Positions 49,375-59,676 are shown, counted from the stretch's first letter. The stretch: DNA of 64,000 bases from Pinisolibacter aquiterrae (GCF_019160155.1 NZ_JAFNIH010000041.1:228871-292870); one strand, 5' to 3'. The notes: generated by a model from the letters alone, not told the origin. Numbers and translations: made by a program.

Positions 49375-51348
49375 TCAGTCGCGCGAGAGGGCCGCGACCG
49401 GATCGAGCAGCGCCGCGCCATGGGCCGGCAGCCAGCCGAAGACGACGCCGATCAGGGTGGAACAAAGGAAGGCGGCGAGGATCGTCGTCGCCGAATAGAC
49501 GAAGACGAAACTCGATCCGAAGAGCGCGAAGGCGAGGCCGGCGGCGAAGGCGAGACCGACGCCGAGCACCCCGCCGATCAGGCAGACCAGAACCGCCTCG
49601 GTCAGGAACTGCTGCAGGATGTCGGAGCGCCGCGCCCCCACCGCCATGCGCACGCCGATCTCCTTGACCCGTTCCGACACCGACACCAGCATGATGTTCA
49701 TCACGCCGATGCCGCCGACGACGAGCGAGATCACCGCGATCGCGGCGATCAGCAGCGTCAGCGTCGTCGTCGTCGCGGTGATGGTCTGGCGGATGTCGTC
49801 GGTGTTGAGGATGAAGAAGTCCTTGCTGCCGTGGCGGCGGGTGAGGAAGGCGGTGGTCGCCTCGTCGGCGAGGCTCGTGTCGACGTCGTCGGCGACCCGG
49901 AGCAGGATCGAGCGCAGCGAGGTGTCGCCGAGGAAGCGCACCTGCACCGTCGTATAGGCGAGGAACACCGAGAGATTGCCGCTCGAGCCGAAGCCCTGTT
50001 GCTTCTGGGTGACGCCGATCACCGTGCAGGGCACCTTGCCGACCAGGATCACCTTGCCGATCGGACTCTCGGTCGTGTCGGCGAAGAGCGTCTTGGCGGT
50101 GTTCTCGTCGATGACGATCTCCTGCGACATGGCGCGGGCGGCGGCGGCGTCGAAGAAGCGGCCGGATAGGAGCTTGACGCCGCGCACCGTGAAATAGTCG
50201 ACCCCGACCCCGTTGACCTGGGCGCTCGCCTCGATCGCGCCGAAGCGCAGCGTGGACGAGGTCGCGACGGTCGGGGTGACGCCGGCGGCGAAGGTCTGCC
50301 GCGCCAGCGCCTCGGCGTCGGAGAGCACCAGCGTCTTGATCTTGGCGGAGCGGACGTCGCCGAAATCCTTGCCCGGGAAGATCTCCAGCGTGTTGGTGCC
50401 GAGGCTCGAGATGTTGGAGAGCACCTTGCGCCGCGACCCCTCGCCGAGCGCCACCATGGCGACCACCGAGGCGATGCCGATGACGATGCCGAGCATGGTG
50501 AGGAAGGTGCGCAGGCGGTGGGCGAACATGGCGAGCACCGCCATGCGGAAGGATTCCTGAAACCGGGCGAGGGCCGCGCCGAGGACGCCTACGCTCGCCG
50601 GCGTCTCCGACGGTCCCGATCCGAGCGCGGAGGCGGCGTCGGCCTCGATCGGCGCGGCCTCGTTGGGCCGGTCCGAGACGATGCGGCCGTCGGAGAGTTC
50701 GACGATCCGCCGGGCACGCCGGGCGACGTCGTGGTCGTGGGTGACGAGGATCACGGTATGACCCTCGGCGTTGAGCTCGGCGAGGATCTTCAGCACCTCC
50801 TCGCCGGAACGCCGGTCGAGCGCGCCGGTCGGCTCGTCGGCGAGCACCACGTCGGCGCCGTTCATCAGGGCCCGCGCGATCGAGACGCGCTGTTGCTGGC
50901 CGCCCGAGAGCTGGCCGGGCCGATGGCCGAGACGATCGGCGAGGCCGAGGCGGGTGAGGATGGCGCGCGCCCGCGCGCGCCGCTCCTCGGCGGAGACGCC
51001 GGCATAGATCGCCGGGATCTCGGTGTTGCCGATCGCCGAGAGTTCGGAGAGCAGGTGGTAGCGCTGGAAGATGAAGCCGAAGTGCTCCCGCCGGAGTTCG
51101 GCGAGATCGTCCGGATCGAGGTCGGCGGTCGGCCGTCCGGCGAAGCGATAGTCGCCCGCCGTCGCCCGATCGAGACAGCCGAGGATGTTCATCAGCGTCG
51201 ACTTGCCCGAGCCCGAGGCGCCCATGATCGCGATGAATTCGCCCGCGCCGATGTCGAGATCGACGTCGGCGAGCACCGCCACGGTGCCCTCGCCGGCCGG
51301 ATATTCGCGCCGCACGCCGCGCAGCGAGATCAGCGGCTCGTCGCTCAC
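49375..51348 (-). CDS. macB: MacB-type ABC transporter, fused ATPase and permease
   Basis: A 657-residue inner-membrane tripartite pump component. The N-terminal ATPase has [24 protein letters not shown] and [11 protein letters not shown]; the permease part has four membrane helices and a large periplasmic domain between the first two. Works with MacA and an outer-membrane TolC. Start GTG 51348, one base after the macA stop and preceded by GGAGG within macA. Exported substrate not inferable. Confidence 0.92.
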   Translation of the reverse strand: MSDEPLISLRGVRREYPAGEGTVAVLADVDLDIGAGEFIAIMGASGSGKSTLMNILGCLDRATAGDYRFAGRPTADLDPDDLAELRREHFGFIFQRYHLLSELSAIGNTEIPAIYAGVSAEERRARARAILTRLGLADRLGHRPGQLSGGQQQRVSIARALMNGADVVLADEPTGALDRRSGEEVLKILAELNAEGHTVILVTHDHDVARRARRIVELSDGRIVSDRPNEAAPIEADAASALGSGPSETPASVGVLGAALARFQESFRMAVLAMFAHRLRTFLTMLGIVIGIASVVAMVALGEGSRRKVLSNISSLGTNTLEIFPGKDFGDVRSAKIKTLVLSDAEALARQTFAAGVTPTVATSSTLRFGAIEASAQVNGVGVDYFTVRGVKLLSGRFFDAAAARAMSQEIVIDENTAKTLFADTTESPIGKVILVGKVPCTVIGVTQKQQGFGSSGNLSVFLAYTTVQVRFLGDTSLRSILLRVADDVDTSLADEATTAFLTRRHGSKDFFILNTDDIRQTITATTTTLTLLIAAIAVISLVVGGIGVMNIMLVSVSERVKEIGVRMAVGARRSDILQQFLTEAVLVCLIGGVLGVGLAFAAGLAFALFGSSFVFVYSATTILAAFLCSTLIGVVFGWLPAHGAALLDPVAALSRD

Positions 51349-51349
51349 C

Positions 51350-52567
51350 TCAGAGCCCTCCGGGCGGTCGCGGCATGGACGGCGCCTTCGCCTCCGTCGA
51401 ACGCCGCCCGACGACGACCCGCTCGCCGACCGTGAGCCCCGAGCGGATCTCCACCCGCACCTTGTCGTCGAGGCCCGTCGTGATCGCGCGCCGCGCGGTG
51501 GTGCCGTCGGCGGCGACCACGTCGACCGTGCGCCCGCCGTCGCGCCCGGCCGGCGACAGCGCCGCCGTCGGCACGGTGACGACGCCCTTGGCCTCGCCCA
51601 GGATCACGCGGATCTGGGCCGTCATGTAGGTGCGCAGCATCCCGTCGGGATTGGGGACGTCGAAACGGCCGTAATAATAGATCGCCGAGGAACTCGACGA
51701 GGACGACGACGAACTCGACGCCGAGGAGGAGGTGGAGGACGTGATCGCGCTGTCGGAGCGCAACGTGTCCGGCGCCGGATCGAGCGCCTCGAGCGTCGCC
51801 TCCCAGCGCCGTTCGATGTCGCCGAGGATCGAGAAGGTGACGGGCTGGCCGACCTTCACCTTGGGCGCGTCGGCCTCCGAGATCTCGGCGCGCACCGTCA
51901 TGCGGTCGATCCGGCCGAGGGCGACGATGGTCGGCGCCGACTGGACCGCGTTGACCGTCTGTCCCTCCTGCGCCATCACCAGGAGCACGGTCCCGTCGAT
52001 CGGCGCGACGATGCGGGTATAGCCGAGATCGACCTGGGCGGTGTCGACCTTCACCTCGGCCTGGGCGATCTGGGCGGTGAGGGCTTCGATCTGGGCGCGG
52101 GTGGTCTCCACCGTCGCCCGGGCGCTCTCGAAGGCGTCCTTGGAACTCGCCTGTTTGGCGAAGGTCGCGGTCTCCCGTTCGAGCACCGCCTGCGCGTAGA
52201 CGAGGCTCGCCTCCTTCTCCCGCTTCTGGGCGCGGACGTCGGCGAGCGCGGCCTTCGCGCTCTTCAACCCGTTCTCCTGGGTGAGACTGTCGATGGTGGC
52301 GACGAGGTCGCCCTTCTTCACCCGGTCGCCGACCGCGACCGCGAGCGCGGTGATGCGGCCCGACACCTGGGCGCCGACGGCGACGAGACGAACCGGACGC
52401 AGCGTGCCCGTCGCCTGCACCGTCTGCTGGATGTCGCCGATGGTCGCCTGGGCGACGAGGAGATCGGTGAGCGGATCCTTCTGGCCGCGCGACCACCACC
52501 ACCACCCGCCGAGGGCGAGGGCGGCGAGGCCGCCGGCGACGATCGTGGTGCGGATCGAGAGCTTCAT
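51350..52567 (-). CDS. macA: MacA-type periplasmic adaptor of the MacAB pump
   Basis: A 405-residue HlyD-type membrane-fusion protein. An N-terminal membrane anchor ([19 protein letters not shown]), biotinyl-lipoyl halves, a coiled hairpin with alternating Ala/Glu/Gln and the C-terminal [20 protein letters not shown] segment are all as in MacA. A run of 11 Ser with neighbours lies just before that segment; similar Ser-rich loops occur in MacA proteins, so I do not treat it as damage. Divergent from the TetR gene at 52796. Confidence 0.9.
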   Translation of the reverse strand: MKLSIRTTIVAGGLAALALGGWWWWSRGQKDPLTDLLVAQATIGDIQQTVQATGTLRPVRLVAVGAQVSGRITALAVAVGDRVKKGDLVATIDSLTQENGLKSAKAALADVRAQKREKEASLVYAQAVLERETATFAKQASSKDAFESARATVETTRAQIEALTAQIAQAEVKVDTAQVDLGYTRIVAPIDGTVLLVMAQEGQTVNAVQSAPTIVALGRIDRMTVRAEISEADAPKVKVGQPVTFSILGDIERRWEATLEALDPAPDTLRSDSAITSSTSSSASSSSSSSSSSSAIYYYGRFDVPNPDGMLRTYMTAQIRVILGEAKGVVTVPTAALSPAGRDGGRTVDVVAADGTTARRAITTGLDDKVRVEIRSGLTVGERVVVGRRSTEAKAPSMPRPPGGL

Positions 52568-52708
52568 CGGAGGAACTCTTTCGCGAGGCGATCGGCGCCG
52601 CGTCGGTGGCGACGTCGAGGGCGGGACGTCCCTTTTCCCTCGGGTTTCCCGCCGATCGGCCCCGTTCGAGGCCGACCGAGGCGGCCCGGGACGCGGCCGC
52701 CATTTTCG

Positions 52709-52724
52709 GGTACGATGGCGTACC
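52709..52724. promoter_or_regulatory. TetR-type operator candidate in the macA/TetR promoter
   Basis: GGTACG (52709-52714) and CGTACC (52719-52724) are perfect arms around ATGG. It lies between the divergent macA and TetR starts, the expected place for the autoregulated operator. Confidence 0.5.
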
Positions 52725-52795
52725 TTTATTCGTCGGAACGCCGAGCCCTGTCAATCGCGGTCGAGGTCCCGACGTTCGGGGGGAGGGGGCGCGCC

Positions 52796-53449
52796 ATGCG
52801 CGAGGAAAGGCTCGATACGGCCGAGGAGACGGCGCGGACGCGGCGGCGCGGCCGGCCGAAAGTGACGCCGGACGACCACCGGCGTGCCCTGATCGTCGAG
52901 ACGGGGCGCCGCCTCTTCCTCGAACGCGGCTTCGGTCGCGCCACGATGAGCGAGGTCGCGGCGCGCGCGCGTGTCTCCAAACGGACGCTCTACGGTTTCT
53001 TCGCCGACAAGTCGGCGCTCTTCGCCGCCGTCGTCGAGGCCCATCGCCACACGATGCTGGCCGTGCCCGGCGACGACGACCGGCTTCCGCTCGAGGAGGC
53101 TCTGAGGGGGATCGTCCGCATCGACATCGACGCCGACGAGGATCGCGCCCGCCATGCCCTGATCGAGATGGCCTTTCACGAATCCGTCGCCCACCCCGAA
53201 CTGCGCGAGGTGATCCTGCGCCACGGCGTCGAGAAGTCGCGGCAGGATCTGGCGGCCTGGCTCGAGCGGCGCGCGGCGGCGGGCGAGGTGATCGTCGACG
53301 ACGCCGAGGCGCTGGCGGGGATCCTGATGGACATGGTGTTCGGCGCCAGCCGGCCGCCGCTCCCCGGCAGGGGCGAGCCGTCCGAGGCGCGCCGCCACCG
53401 GCTCGAGCGATGCATCGCCGTCTTCCTCGGTGGCATCGCCCGCCGCTGA
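52796..53449 (+). CDS. TetR-family regulator, probable repressor of macAB
   Basis: A 217-residue regulator with a basic tail (RTRRRGRPKVTPDDHRRA), HTH (ATMSEVAARARVSKRTLYGFFADKSALFAAV) and a C-terminal TetR domain resembling the AefR/AcrR group. The ATG at 52796 has GGGGGGAGGGGG before it. Divergent from macA with a palindrome between them, so local control is likely. Confidence 0.87.
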   Translation: MREERLDTAEETARTRRRGRPKVTPDDHRRALIVETGRRLFLERGFGRATMSEVAARARVSKRTLYGFFADKSALFAAVVEAHRHTMLAVPGDDDRLPLEEALRGIVRIDIDADEDRARHALIEMAFHESVAHPELREVILRHGVEKSRQDLAAWLERRAAAGEVIVDDAEALAGILMDMVFGASRPPLPGRGEPSEARRHRLERCIAVFLGGIARR

Positions 53450-53458
53450 CGGGAGGCC

Positions 53459-54427
53459 TCACGTCTCAGCGTCGGCGCCGTCGCGGGGAAGGGTGGGGGC
53501 GAGGCCCGCGCGCCGCGCCGCGAGATCCGCCGCCGTCTCCTGCGCCAGCCAGTCGCGGAAGGCGGCGAGGGGGGGATGGTTGGCGCGGCCGATCGGCCAG
53601 ACGAGGTGATAGGCGCCGGCGCTCTTCAGCGGCCGGTCGAGGATCCGCACCAGCGTTCCCGCCGCCAATTCCTCGTCGAACAGGAAATCGGGCAGGAGCG
53701 CCACGCCGAGCCCCGCCGTGGCCGCCCCGGCGATCGTCGCGAACTGATCGAACAGCATGCCGTGGATGCCCTCGGCGGGGGCGCCCTGCGCGCGGAACCA
53801 ATGTTCCCAGGCGTCGGGACGCGAGGTGAGGTGCAACAGCGTCAGGCCGCGCAGATCCTCCGGCGTCGCCACCGGATGACGGCGGGCGAAGTCGGGCGAG
53901 CACACCGGAACGACCGCCTCGTCGCGGATGAAGGCGGTCTCGACGTTGGGCCAGTCGTCGCCGCCGAAATGAATCGCCGCGTCGGCGGTGTCGAGGGTGA
54001 AGTCGAAACGCTGCGACCGGGTGGCGAGATTGATCGTGACGCCGCCGTGGTCGCGCAGGAAGCGCGGCAGTCGCGGCGCCAGCCAGCGCGTGCCGAAGGT
54101 CGGCAGGATCGCCAGATTGAGCGTGCCGCCGGCGGGATTGGCGCGCAGGTTGAGCGAGGCGTCGGCGATCTTGTTGAGCGCCTCGCGGATCTCGCGGGCA
54201 TAGGTCTCCCCGGCGAGCGTCACGCGGATGCGCCGCCGCTCGCGCACGAAGAGCTTCGTCTCGAGCTGTTCCTCGAGGGCGAGAATCTGGCGGCTGACGG
54301 CGCTCTGGGTGAGGTTCAGCTCCTGCGCCGCCGCCGTGATGCTGCCGGTGCGGCTGGCGGCCTCGAAGGCGGTGAGCATGGAGAGGGCCGGCAGAAAACG
54401 GCGAGGCGGCGGCATCGACAGTCCCAT
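53459..54427 (-). CDS. LysR-family regulator (GcvA-like)
   Basis: A 322-residue regulator with the GcvA-type N-terminus RRFLPALSMLTAFEAASRTGSITAAAQELNLTQSAVSRQI and an effector domain. It starts at ATG 54427 (or 54415) and is the downstream neighbour of the malonyltransferase/E1/ALDH operon in the same direction. The T-N11-A inverted repeat at 59538 upstream of that operon is a plausible target. Confidence 0.87.
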   Translation of the reverse strand: MGLSMPPPRRFLPALSMLTAFEAASRTGSITAAAQELNLTQSAVSRQILALEEQLETKLFVRERRRIRVTLAGETYAREIREALNKIADASLNLRANPAGGTLNLAILPTFGTRWLAPRLPRFLRDHGGVTINLATRSQRFDFTLDTADAAIHFGGDDWPNVETAFIRDEAVVPVCSPDFARRHPVATPEDLRGLTLLHLTSRPDAWEHWFRAQGAPAEGIHGMLFDQFATIAGAATAGLGVALLPDFLFDEELAAGTLVRILDRPLKSAGAYHLVWPIGRANHPPLAAFRDWLAQETAADLAARRAGLAPTLPRDGADAET

Positions 54428-54537
54428 TCGGCACGACGTGTCGCCGAACCATCGGGTCGCCGGGCCGAGGACGCAAGCGAAAAGACGGGCGGTGCCGATC
54501 ACGCCGCCCGTCTCGGATCGCCGCCGCGCGGGCCGGA

Positions 54538-55569
54538 TCAGCGCGCGACGAGGGCGCGCTGGTCGTCCATGCCCATCGAGATCAGCAAGGGATCCTTCGC
54601 CTGGATCGCCTGAAACGCCGCCTTGGAGGTCATCCCCGCCCAGTCGGCGAGGATCAGCGACTGCGCCACCGCGCCGCCGAGCGTCGTGCCGGGGCCGGTG
54701 ACGACGAAGAGGTCCGGGGCGAATTCGCGCGCCGCCACCTCCACCGCGCGGGTGAAGTCGTAGGTCTCGGTCACCTGATGGCCGAGCGTATAGTCCCACA
54801 GCGCCGCGACGTCGGTGGTGCCCGGCCACCAGACGTGACCGCGCCCGTCGACCATCGGCAGCTTCGGCTGTTCGAACAGCGACGGCGGCAGGCGGCCGCG
54901 ACCGAGTTCGGCGACCGGGGCCTGGAGCGCGGTGTGGAAGGCGGCGTGATTGGCGAGCCGCAGCGGGAAGCGCCCCTGCGCCGGCTCGACGCGCGCCTGG
55001 AAGGCGGCGAGGCCGGCCTCGTCGCCGGCGACGACGAGCATGCCGCCGAGATCGATCGAAAGCGCCAGCCGATGGCCGGGAAGCGCGTCGATCTCGGCGA
55101 CGAGGGCGAGCAGCGCCGCCTTGCGCGCCGGATCGGGCCGCCAATCCTCGTCGACGACCGGATGGACGATCTGCCCGCCGATGAGATGCTCCTGCATCAA
55201 GGTGCCCATGGTGTCGACCACCTCGAAGCCGTTCGTCGGCGACAGCGCCCCGGCGCAGGCGAGGGTCGAATACCACCCCATGGAATTGCCGGTGACGGCG
55301 ACGACGCGCACCCGCTCGGCGTCGAGCGCGGCGAAATCGGCGAGGGTCGCGGCGTAGATCAGGGCGGAGGCGTTGTCGCCGCGCGTGTGGGTGGCGACCG
55401 AATAGGTCGCCGCGCCGTCGAGGGCGGAGAGCGTCGGTTTGCCGCCGGCCGCGCGCCGGGCGTCGAAGGCGGCGAGGAGTTCCTTGTCGGCGAAACGGCG
55501 CCCGAGGGTGCCGAGCTCGGTCTTGTTGTAGGTGCCGCGCCCGGGGCAGATCACGACGGCCGTCTTCAT
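54538..55569 (-). CDS. FabD-like (acyl-carrier-protein malonyltransferase fold) protein
   Basis: A 343-residue acyltransferase-fold protein. The Ser elbow is VTGNSMGWYSTLACAG (GNSMG rather than GHSLG) and NHAAFHTALQ supplies the catalytic His. N-terminal VVICPGRGTYNKTE and the C-terminal VTGPGTTLGGAVAQSL also fit. Its occurrence beside an E1-type dehydrogenase and an ALDH, with no carrier protein nearby, leaves the acyl donor and acceptor open. ATGA overlap with the E1 gene. Confidence 0.78.
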   Translation of the reverse strand: MKTAVVICPGRGTYNKTELGTLGRRFADKELLAAFDARRAAGGKPTLSALDGAATYSVATHTRGDNASALIYAATLADFAALDAERVRVVAVTGNSMGWYSTLACAGALSPTNGFEVVDTMGTLMQEHLIGGQIVHPVVDEDWRPDPARKAALLALVAEIDALPGHRLALSIDLGGMLVVAGDEAGLAAFQARVEPAQGRFPLRLANHAAFHTALQAPVAELGRGRLPPSLFEQPKLPMVDGRGHVWWPGTTDVAALWDYTLGHQVTETYDFTRAVEVAAREFAPDLFVVTGPGTTLGGAVAQSLILADWAGMTSKAAFQAIQAKDPLLISMGMDDQRALVAR

Positions 55570-57755
55570 TTCGTCCCCTCGATCATCCGCGTCGCCGTGG
55601 CGAAGATGCCGTCCGCCGACGGCATGGTGGCGGCATAGGCCGGTCCGGTGGCGATGAAACTGTCTTCCGACGTCAGCCGCTCGACCGGCGCCTCGGTCCG
55701 TTCGGCGAGGAGCGCCATCAGCCCTTCGGCGACACCGCCCGACCGCCGCGTCTCGTCGACGATCAGGATGCGGGCGCAGCCCTCGACCGCCGCGAGGAGG
55801 CTCTCTTCCGGCAGCGGCGACAACCAGCGCAGGTCGATCACCCGCACCCGGTGTCCGGCCGCCTCGAGCCGCGCCGCCGCTTGACGCGAGAGGTAGTAGC
55901 CGTTGGCGAAGGAGACGATGGCGAGATCCGTGCCGCGCCCGTGGACGCCGACCTCGCCGAGGCGGATCGAGCGGCCGGGTTCGGGATAGGTGGTCATCCA
56001 CGCCCCGTCCTTCTCCGCGTGGAGATCGCGCATCGGATAGAGCGCGATCGGCTCGAGGAAGACGACGACCCGCTGCTCCTCGCGGGCGAGGCGCACGCAT
56101 TCGCGCAGCATCATCGCCGCGTCCGCCCCGTTCGAGGGACAGGCGAGGACGACGCCGGGCACGTCGCGCAGCACGGCGACTGAATTGTCGTTGTGGAAAT
56201 GGCCGCCGAAGCCCTTCTGATAGCCGAGCCCGGCGATGCGCAGCACCATCGGATTGGCGTATTGCCCGTCGGAGAAGAACGACAGGGTCGCCGCCTCGCC
56301 GCGGATCTGGTCCTCGGCATTGTGGAAATAGGCGAGGAACTGGATCTCCGGCATCGGCAGGAAGCCGTCGTGGGCCATGCCGATGGCGAGGCCGAGGATC
56401 GTCTGCTCGTCGAGCAGGGTGTCGATCATCCGGTCGGGCCCGAACCGGCTCTGGAGCTTCTGGGTGACGCCGTAGACGCCGCCCTTGCGGCCGACGTCCT
56501 CGCCCATCATGACGATTTCCGTGTGCGCCAGCATCAGGTCGGTCAGCGCCCAGTTGATGATGCGGCTCATCGGCTGCGGCGTGTCGAACTGGCGCATGTC
56601 CGTGCCGAAGGCCGCCTCGCGCGCCTCCGACGAGGGGCCGTTGACCGGACGGTTGGCGCGCTCCGGCGGGATCAGCGAGGCCATCACGTCCTTCGCCGTC
56701 TTCAGACGCGGACGCTCGACCGCGCGCGCCGCGACCCGCGCGACCCGCTCATTGGTCTCGACATAGATCGCCAGCGCCTCGTCGGGGGTGAGGACGCCGG
56801 CCTCGGCGAGGAGCCGGGCTGCGTGCAGCAACGGATCGTTCGCCTCCTCCGCCTCGACCTCGGCGCGGGAGAGATAGGTGGTCGGCACGTCGGCGCCGGC
56901 ATGGCCGTAGAGGCGGATGGTGCGCAGGTGCAGAAACGCCGGCTTGCGCCGCCGGCGAACGAAGTCCGCCGCCTCCGAGGCGACGCGGAAGGTCTCGAAG
57001 AGATCGAGCCCGTCGGCCTCGAAATAGCGCAGGCCCGGCCGGTTCTCGAACGAGGCGCGGATCCAGCCCTTGGGCGTCTTGGTGGAGATGCCGATGCCGT
57101 TGTCCTCGCACACCAGCAGCAGCGGCAGCGGCGTCGACTGATAGGCGGTCCAGCCGGCGGCGTTGATCGCGCCCTGAGCCGTCGAATGATTGGCGGAGGC
57201 ATCGCCGAAGGTGCAGACCACCAGCGCGTCGTCGGGCAGCACCTTGTGTTCCGGAGCCCGCCGCCGCGCCGCGCCGATCGCATAGGCCGCGCCGACCGCC
57301 TTCGGCAGATGCGAGGCGATGGTGGAGGTCTGCGGCGGGATGAACAGCGCCTTCGATCCGAGCACCTTGTGGCGGCCACCGGAGATCGGATCCTCCGACG
57401 AGGCGGCGAAGGAGAGCAGCATGTCCCAGGTGATCGACTGTCCCGGCACTTGGCCGGCGCGGGCGATCTGGAAGGCGGCGTCGCGATAGTGGAGGAAGGC
57501 CATGTCGGTCGGCCGCAGCGCGGCGGCGACGGCGGCCATGCCCTCGTGGCCCGAGGAGCCGATCGTGTAGAAGCCCTGTCCCGCCTTCTGCATGGCGCGG
57601 GAGGTACGGTCGAGCGCGCGGCTGAGGCAGGCGGCGCGATAGATCGCCACCGCCCCGACCGCCGTCAGCGGACCGCTCGGCGCCGCGCCCGGAGGGAAGT
57701 CGCGCTCGGCGACCCGGCGCAGGAAATTCTCGTGGACGATGTCGGCGCGATCCAT
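55566..57755 (-). CDS. Fused E1 alpha-beta thiamine-diphosphate dehydrogenase
   Basis: A 729-residue 2-oxo-acid dehydrogenase E1 with both subunits in one chain. The alpha half has the ThDP motif GDASANHSTAQGAINAAGW ... EDNGIGIS; the beta half (from about 390) has TEIVMMGEDVGRKGGVYGVTQ and LDEQTILGLAIGMAHDGFLPMPEIQF. Separate alpha and beta genes are the norm for branched-chain type E1. No E2 or E3 gene is in the operon, so it must borrow them or act alone. Confidence 0.87.
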   Translation of the reverse strand: MDRADIVHENFLRRVAERDFPPGAAPSGPLTAVGAVAIYRAACLSRALDRTSRAMQKAGQGFYTIGSSGHEGMAAVAAALRPTDMAFLHYRDAAFQIARAGQVPGQSITWDMLLSFAASSEDPISGGRHKVLGSKALFIPPQTSTIASHLPKAVGAAYAIGAARRRAPEHKVLPDDALVVCTFGDASANHSTAQGAINAAGWTAYQSTPLPLLLVCEDNGIGISTKTPKGWIRASFENRPGLRYFEADGLDLFETFRVASEAADFVRRRRKPAFLHLRTIRLYGHAGADVPTTYLSRAEVEAEEANDPLLHAARLLAEAGVLTPDEALAIYVETNERVARVAARAVERPRLKTAKDVMASLIPPERANRPVNGPSSEAREAAFGTDMRQFDTPQPMSRIINWALTDLMLAHTEIVMMGEDVGRKGGVYGVTQKLQSRFGPDRMIDTLLDEQTILGLAIGMAHDGFLPMPEIQFLAYFHNAEDQIRGEAATLSFFSDGQYANPMVLRIAGLGYQKGFGGHFHNDNSVAVLRDVPGVVLACPSNGADAAMMLRECVRLAREEQRVVVFLEPIALYPMRDLHAEKDGAWMTTYPEPGRSIRLGEVGVHGRGTDLAIVSFANGYYLSRQAAARLEAAGHRVRVIDLRWLSPLPEESLLAAVEGCARILIVDETRRSGGVAEGLMALLAERTEAPVERLTSEDSFIATGPAYAATMPSADGIFATATRMIEGTK

Positions 57756-57833
57756 GCGAGGTCCTCGGCGAGAAGGCGTGGAGATCGAGTTCGGTTCGCG
57801 GCGCCGCCGTCGCGGCGGCGCCGTCGCCGCCCG

Positions 57834-59366
57834 TCAGACGTCGAACTTCACACCCTGCGCCAGCGGCAGCGCATGGCCGTAGTTCATGGCGCTGGTCTGG
57901 CGCCGCATATAGGCCTTCCAGGCGTCGGAGCCGCTCTCGCGACCGCCGCCGGTCTCCTTCTCGCCGCCGAAGGCGCCACCGATCTCGGCGCCGGACGTGC
58001 CCATGTTGACGTTGGCGATGCCGCAGTCGGAGCCGCGCTCGGAGAGGAACTGCTCGATCTCGCGCACGTCGGTGGCGAAGATCGAGGAGGAGAGCCCCTG
58101 GTCGACGCCGTTCTGAAGCGCGATCGCCTCCTCGAGGGTCGCGTATTTCACCACGTAGAGGATCGGCGCGAAGGTCTCCTCGAGCATCGGCCCGACCTGC
58201 GCCGGCATCTCCACCAGCGCCGGCCGCACGTAGAACGAGGCCTCGCCCGCCACGTCGATCCGCTCGCCGCCGTGGACCGTGCCGCCGGCCGCCTTCGCCG
58301 CTTCGAGCGCGGCCCGCATCGCCGCGAAGGCATGGCCGTCGATCAGCGGACCGACCAGCGCGGAGGAGGTGATCGGGCTGCCGACCGAGATGGTGCGGTA
58401 GACGTTCGCGAGTTTCGGCACCAGCGCGTCGTAGACGCTCTCGTGGACGATGAGCCGGCGAAGGGTGGTGCAGCGCTGGCCGGCGGTGCCCATGGCGCCG
58501 AAGGCGACGGCGCGCAGCGTCATGTCGAGATCGGCCGAGGCGGTGACGATCGAGGCGTTGTTGCCGCCGAGTTCCAGGATCGGCCGGGCGAAGCGCCGCG
58601 CCAGCCGCTCGCCGACGATGCGGCCCATGCGGGTCGACCCGGTCGCCGAGACGACCGGCACGCGGCGGTCGTCGACCAGCACCGCGCCGACTTCGGCGCC
58701 GCCGATCACCAGCGTCGAGAGATGGTCCGGCGCCTCGGCGCCGAAGCGCGCGGCGGCGCGCAGGAACAGCGCCTGGGTCGCGAGCGCGCTCAAGGGCGCC
58801 TTCTCCGACGGCTTCCACACGACCGCGTCGCCGCACACCAGCGCCAGCGCCGCGTTCCACGACCACACCGCGACGGGGAAGTTGAAGGCCGAGATCACCC
58901 CGACGACGCCGATCGGCCGCCAGGTCTCGGTGAGCTTGTGGTCGGGCCGCTCCGACTGGATGGTCAGGCCATAGAGCTGGCGGGAGAGGCCGACCGCGAA
59001 ATCGCAGATGTCGATCATCTCCTGGACCTCGCCGAGGCCCTCCGACAACACCTTGCCGACCTCGATCGAGACGAGCCGTCCGAGTTCGTTCTTGTGCGCG
59101 CGCAACTCCTCGCCGAGCAGGCGGACGAGTTCGCCGCGTCGCGGCGCCGGGACGCCGCGCCACGCCCGATAGGCGGCCTGGGCTCGTCCGATCGCCTCGG
59201 CGGTCTCGCTCGGGGTCGCCTCGCGCACCCGGCCGACGACGCTGCCGTCGACGGGGGAGATCACGGCACGGCCGTCGTCGGAAAGCAGCGCCGCGTCGAC
59301 GCCGAGCGTGGCGAGAATCGTGCGCGCCTCGAGCGCGAGGGCGGAGGGGGAGGAATGGTCGGTCAT
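57834..59366 (-). CDS. Aldehyde dehydrogenase, ALDH7 family (aminoadipate-semialdehyde dehydrogenase-like)
   Basis: A 510-residue NAD-dependent dehydrogenase. Catalytic Cys is in TAGQRCTTLRRL and the general-base Glu in ELGGNNASIV; FGGEKETGGGRESGSDAWKAYMRRQT is characteristic of the antiquitin/ALDH7 group, which oxidises alpha-aminoadipate semialdehyde (piperideine-6-carboxylate) in lysine breakdown. First gene of the operon; the other members suggest a lysine or related dicarboxylate route (inference). Confidence 0.9.
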   Translation of the reverse strand: MTDHSSPSALALEARTILATLGVDAALLSDDGRAVISPVDGSVVGRVREATPSETAEAIGRAQAAYRAWRGVPAPRRGELVRLLGEELRAHKNELGRLVSIEVGKVLSEGLGEVQEMIDICDFAVGLSRQLYGLTIQSERPDHKLTETWRPIGVVGVISAFNFPVAVWSWNAALALVCGDAVVWKPSEKAPLSALATQALFLRAAARFGAEAPDHLSTLVIGGAEVGAVLVDDRRVPVVSATGSTRMGRIVGERLARRFARPILELGGNNASIVTASADLDMTLRAVAFGAMGTAGQRCTTLRRLIVHESVYDALVPKLANVYRTISVGSPITSSALVGPLIDGHAFAAMRAALEAAKAAGGTVHGGERIDVAGEASFYVRPALVEMPAQVGPMLEETFAPILYVVKYATLEEAIALQNGVDQGLSSSIFATDVREIEQFLSERGSDCGIANVNMGTSGAEIGGAFGGEKETGGGRESGSDAWKAYMRRQTSAMNYGHALPLAQGVKFDV

Positions 59367-59676
59367 CGGATCGGGGTCTCGGCGCTGACGGCGGGATGAG
59401 CATGGGGTGACGGCGAAGGCGGATCGTCGGGCGATCGGTCGCGCGACCGTGCCTTCGACCTCGCGTCCGGCGTCGTGGTCGCGAACGGCGATCTTTGCCG
59501 CTTCGCGGCTCGCCCGCAAATGATCATGTCGTCAGAGTTCATTCCGAGGCGGAATGAATGGCCCTTCGCCGCGACGCTCTTCGGCCCCGCCTCCGCCGGA
59601 CGAGGGTCGGGCGAGGAAACGGGGTCGAGAACGGGTGAGACGTCTTCGCGGGCGCGGAAAGCGCCGCCGTGGCGCC
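59367..59676. other. 310-base gap upstream of ALDH7 operon
   Basis: It holds the T-N11-A inverted repeat at 59538-59558 and the 3' hairpin of the nucleotide-sugar dehydrogenase. No gene is supported. A promoter for the minus-strand operon must lie here but no clear hexamers were seen. Confidence 0.5.
59538..59558. promoter_or_regulatory. LysR-type (T-N11-A) operator candidate
   Basis: TTCATTCC (59538-59545) and GGAATGAA (59551-59558) are perfect eight-base arms around GAGGC, and the inner ATTCC-N5-GGAAT has the T-N11-A form of LysR binding sites. It lies 172 bases upstream of the ALDH7 start, whose operon is followed by a LysR gene. Confidence 0.58.

Noticed and set aside
51665-51745. Poly-serine tract in MacA as possible slippage or damage
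   Set aside because: Ser-rich loops before the FDVPNPDG segment are a feature I know from other MacA proteins, and the frame is intact.
51185-52795. Upstream extension of the TetR frame across macA and macB
   Set aside because: The extension is antisense to macAB and lacks any domain; the ribosome-binding site and the family N-terminus place the start at 52796.
56193-59399. Plus-strand frame of about 1070 codons opposite the E1 and ALDH7 genes
   Set aside because: Shadow of strongly supported minus-strand enzymes; composition is Arg/Asp/Gly/Ala with no motif.
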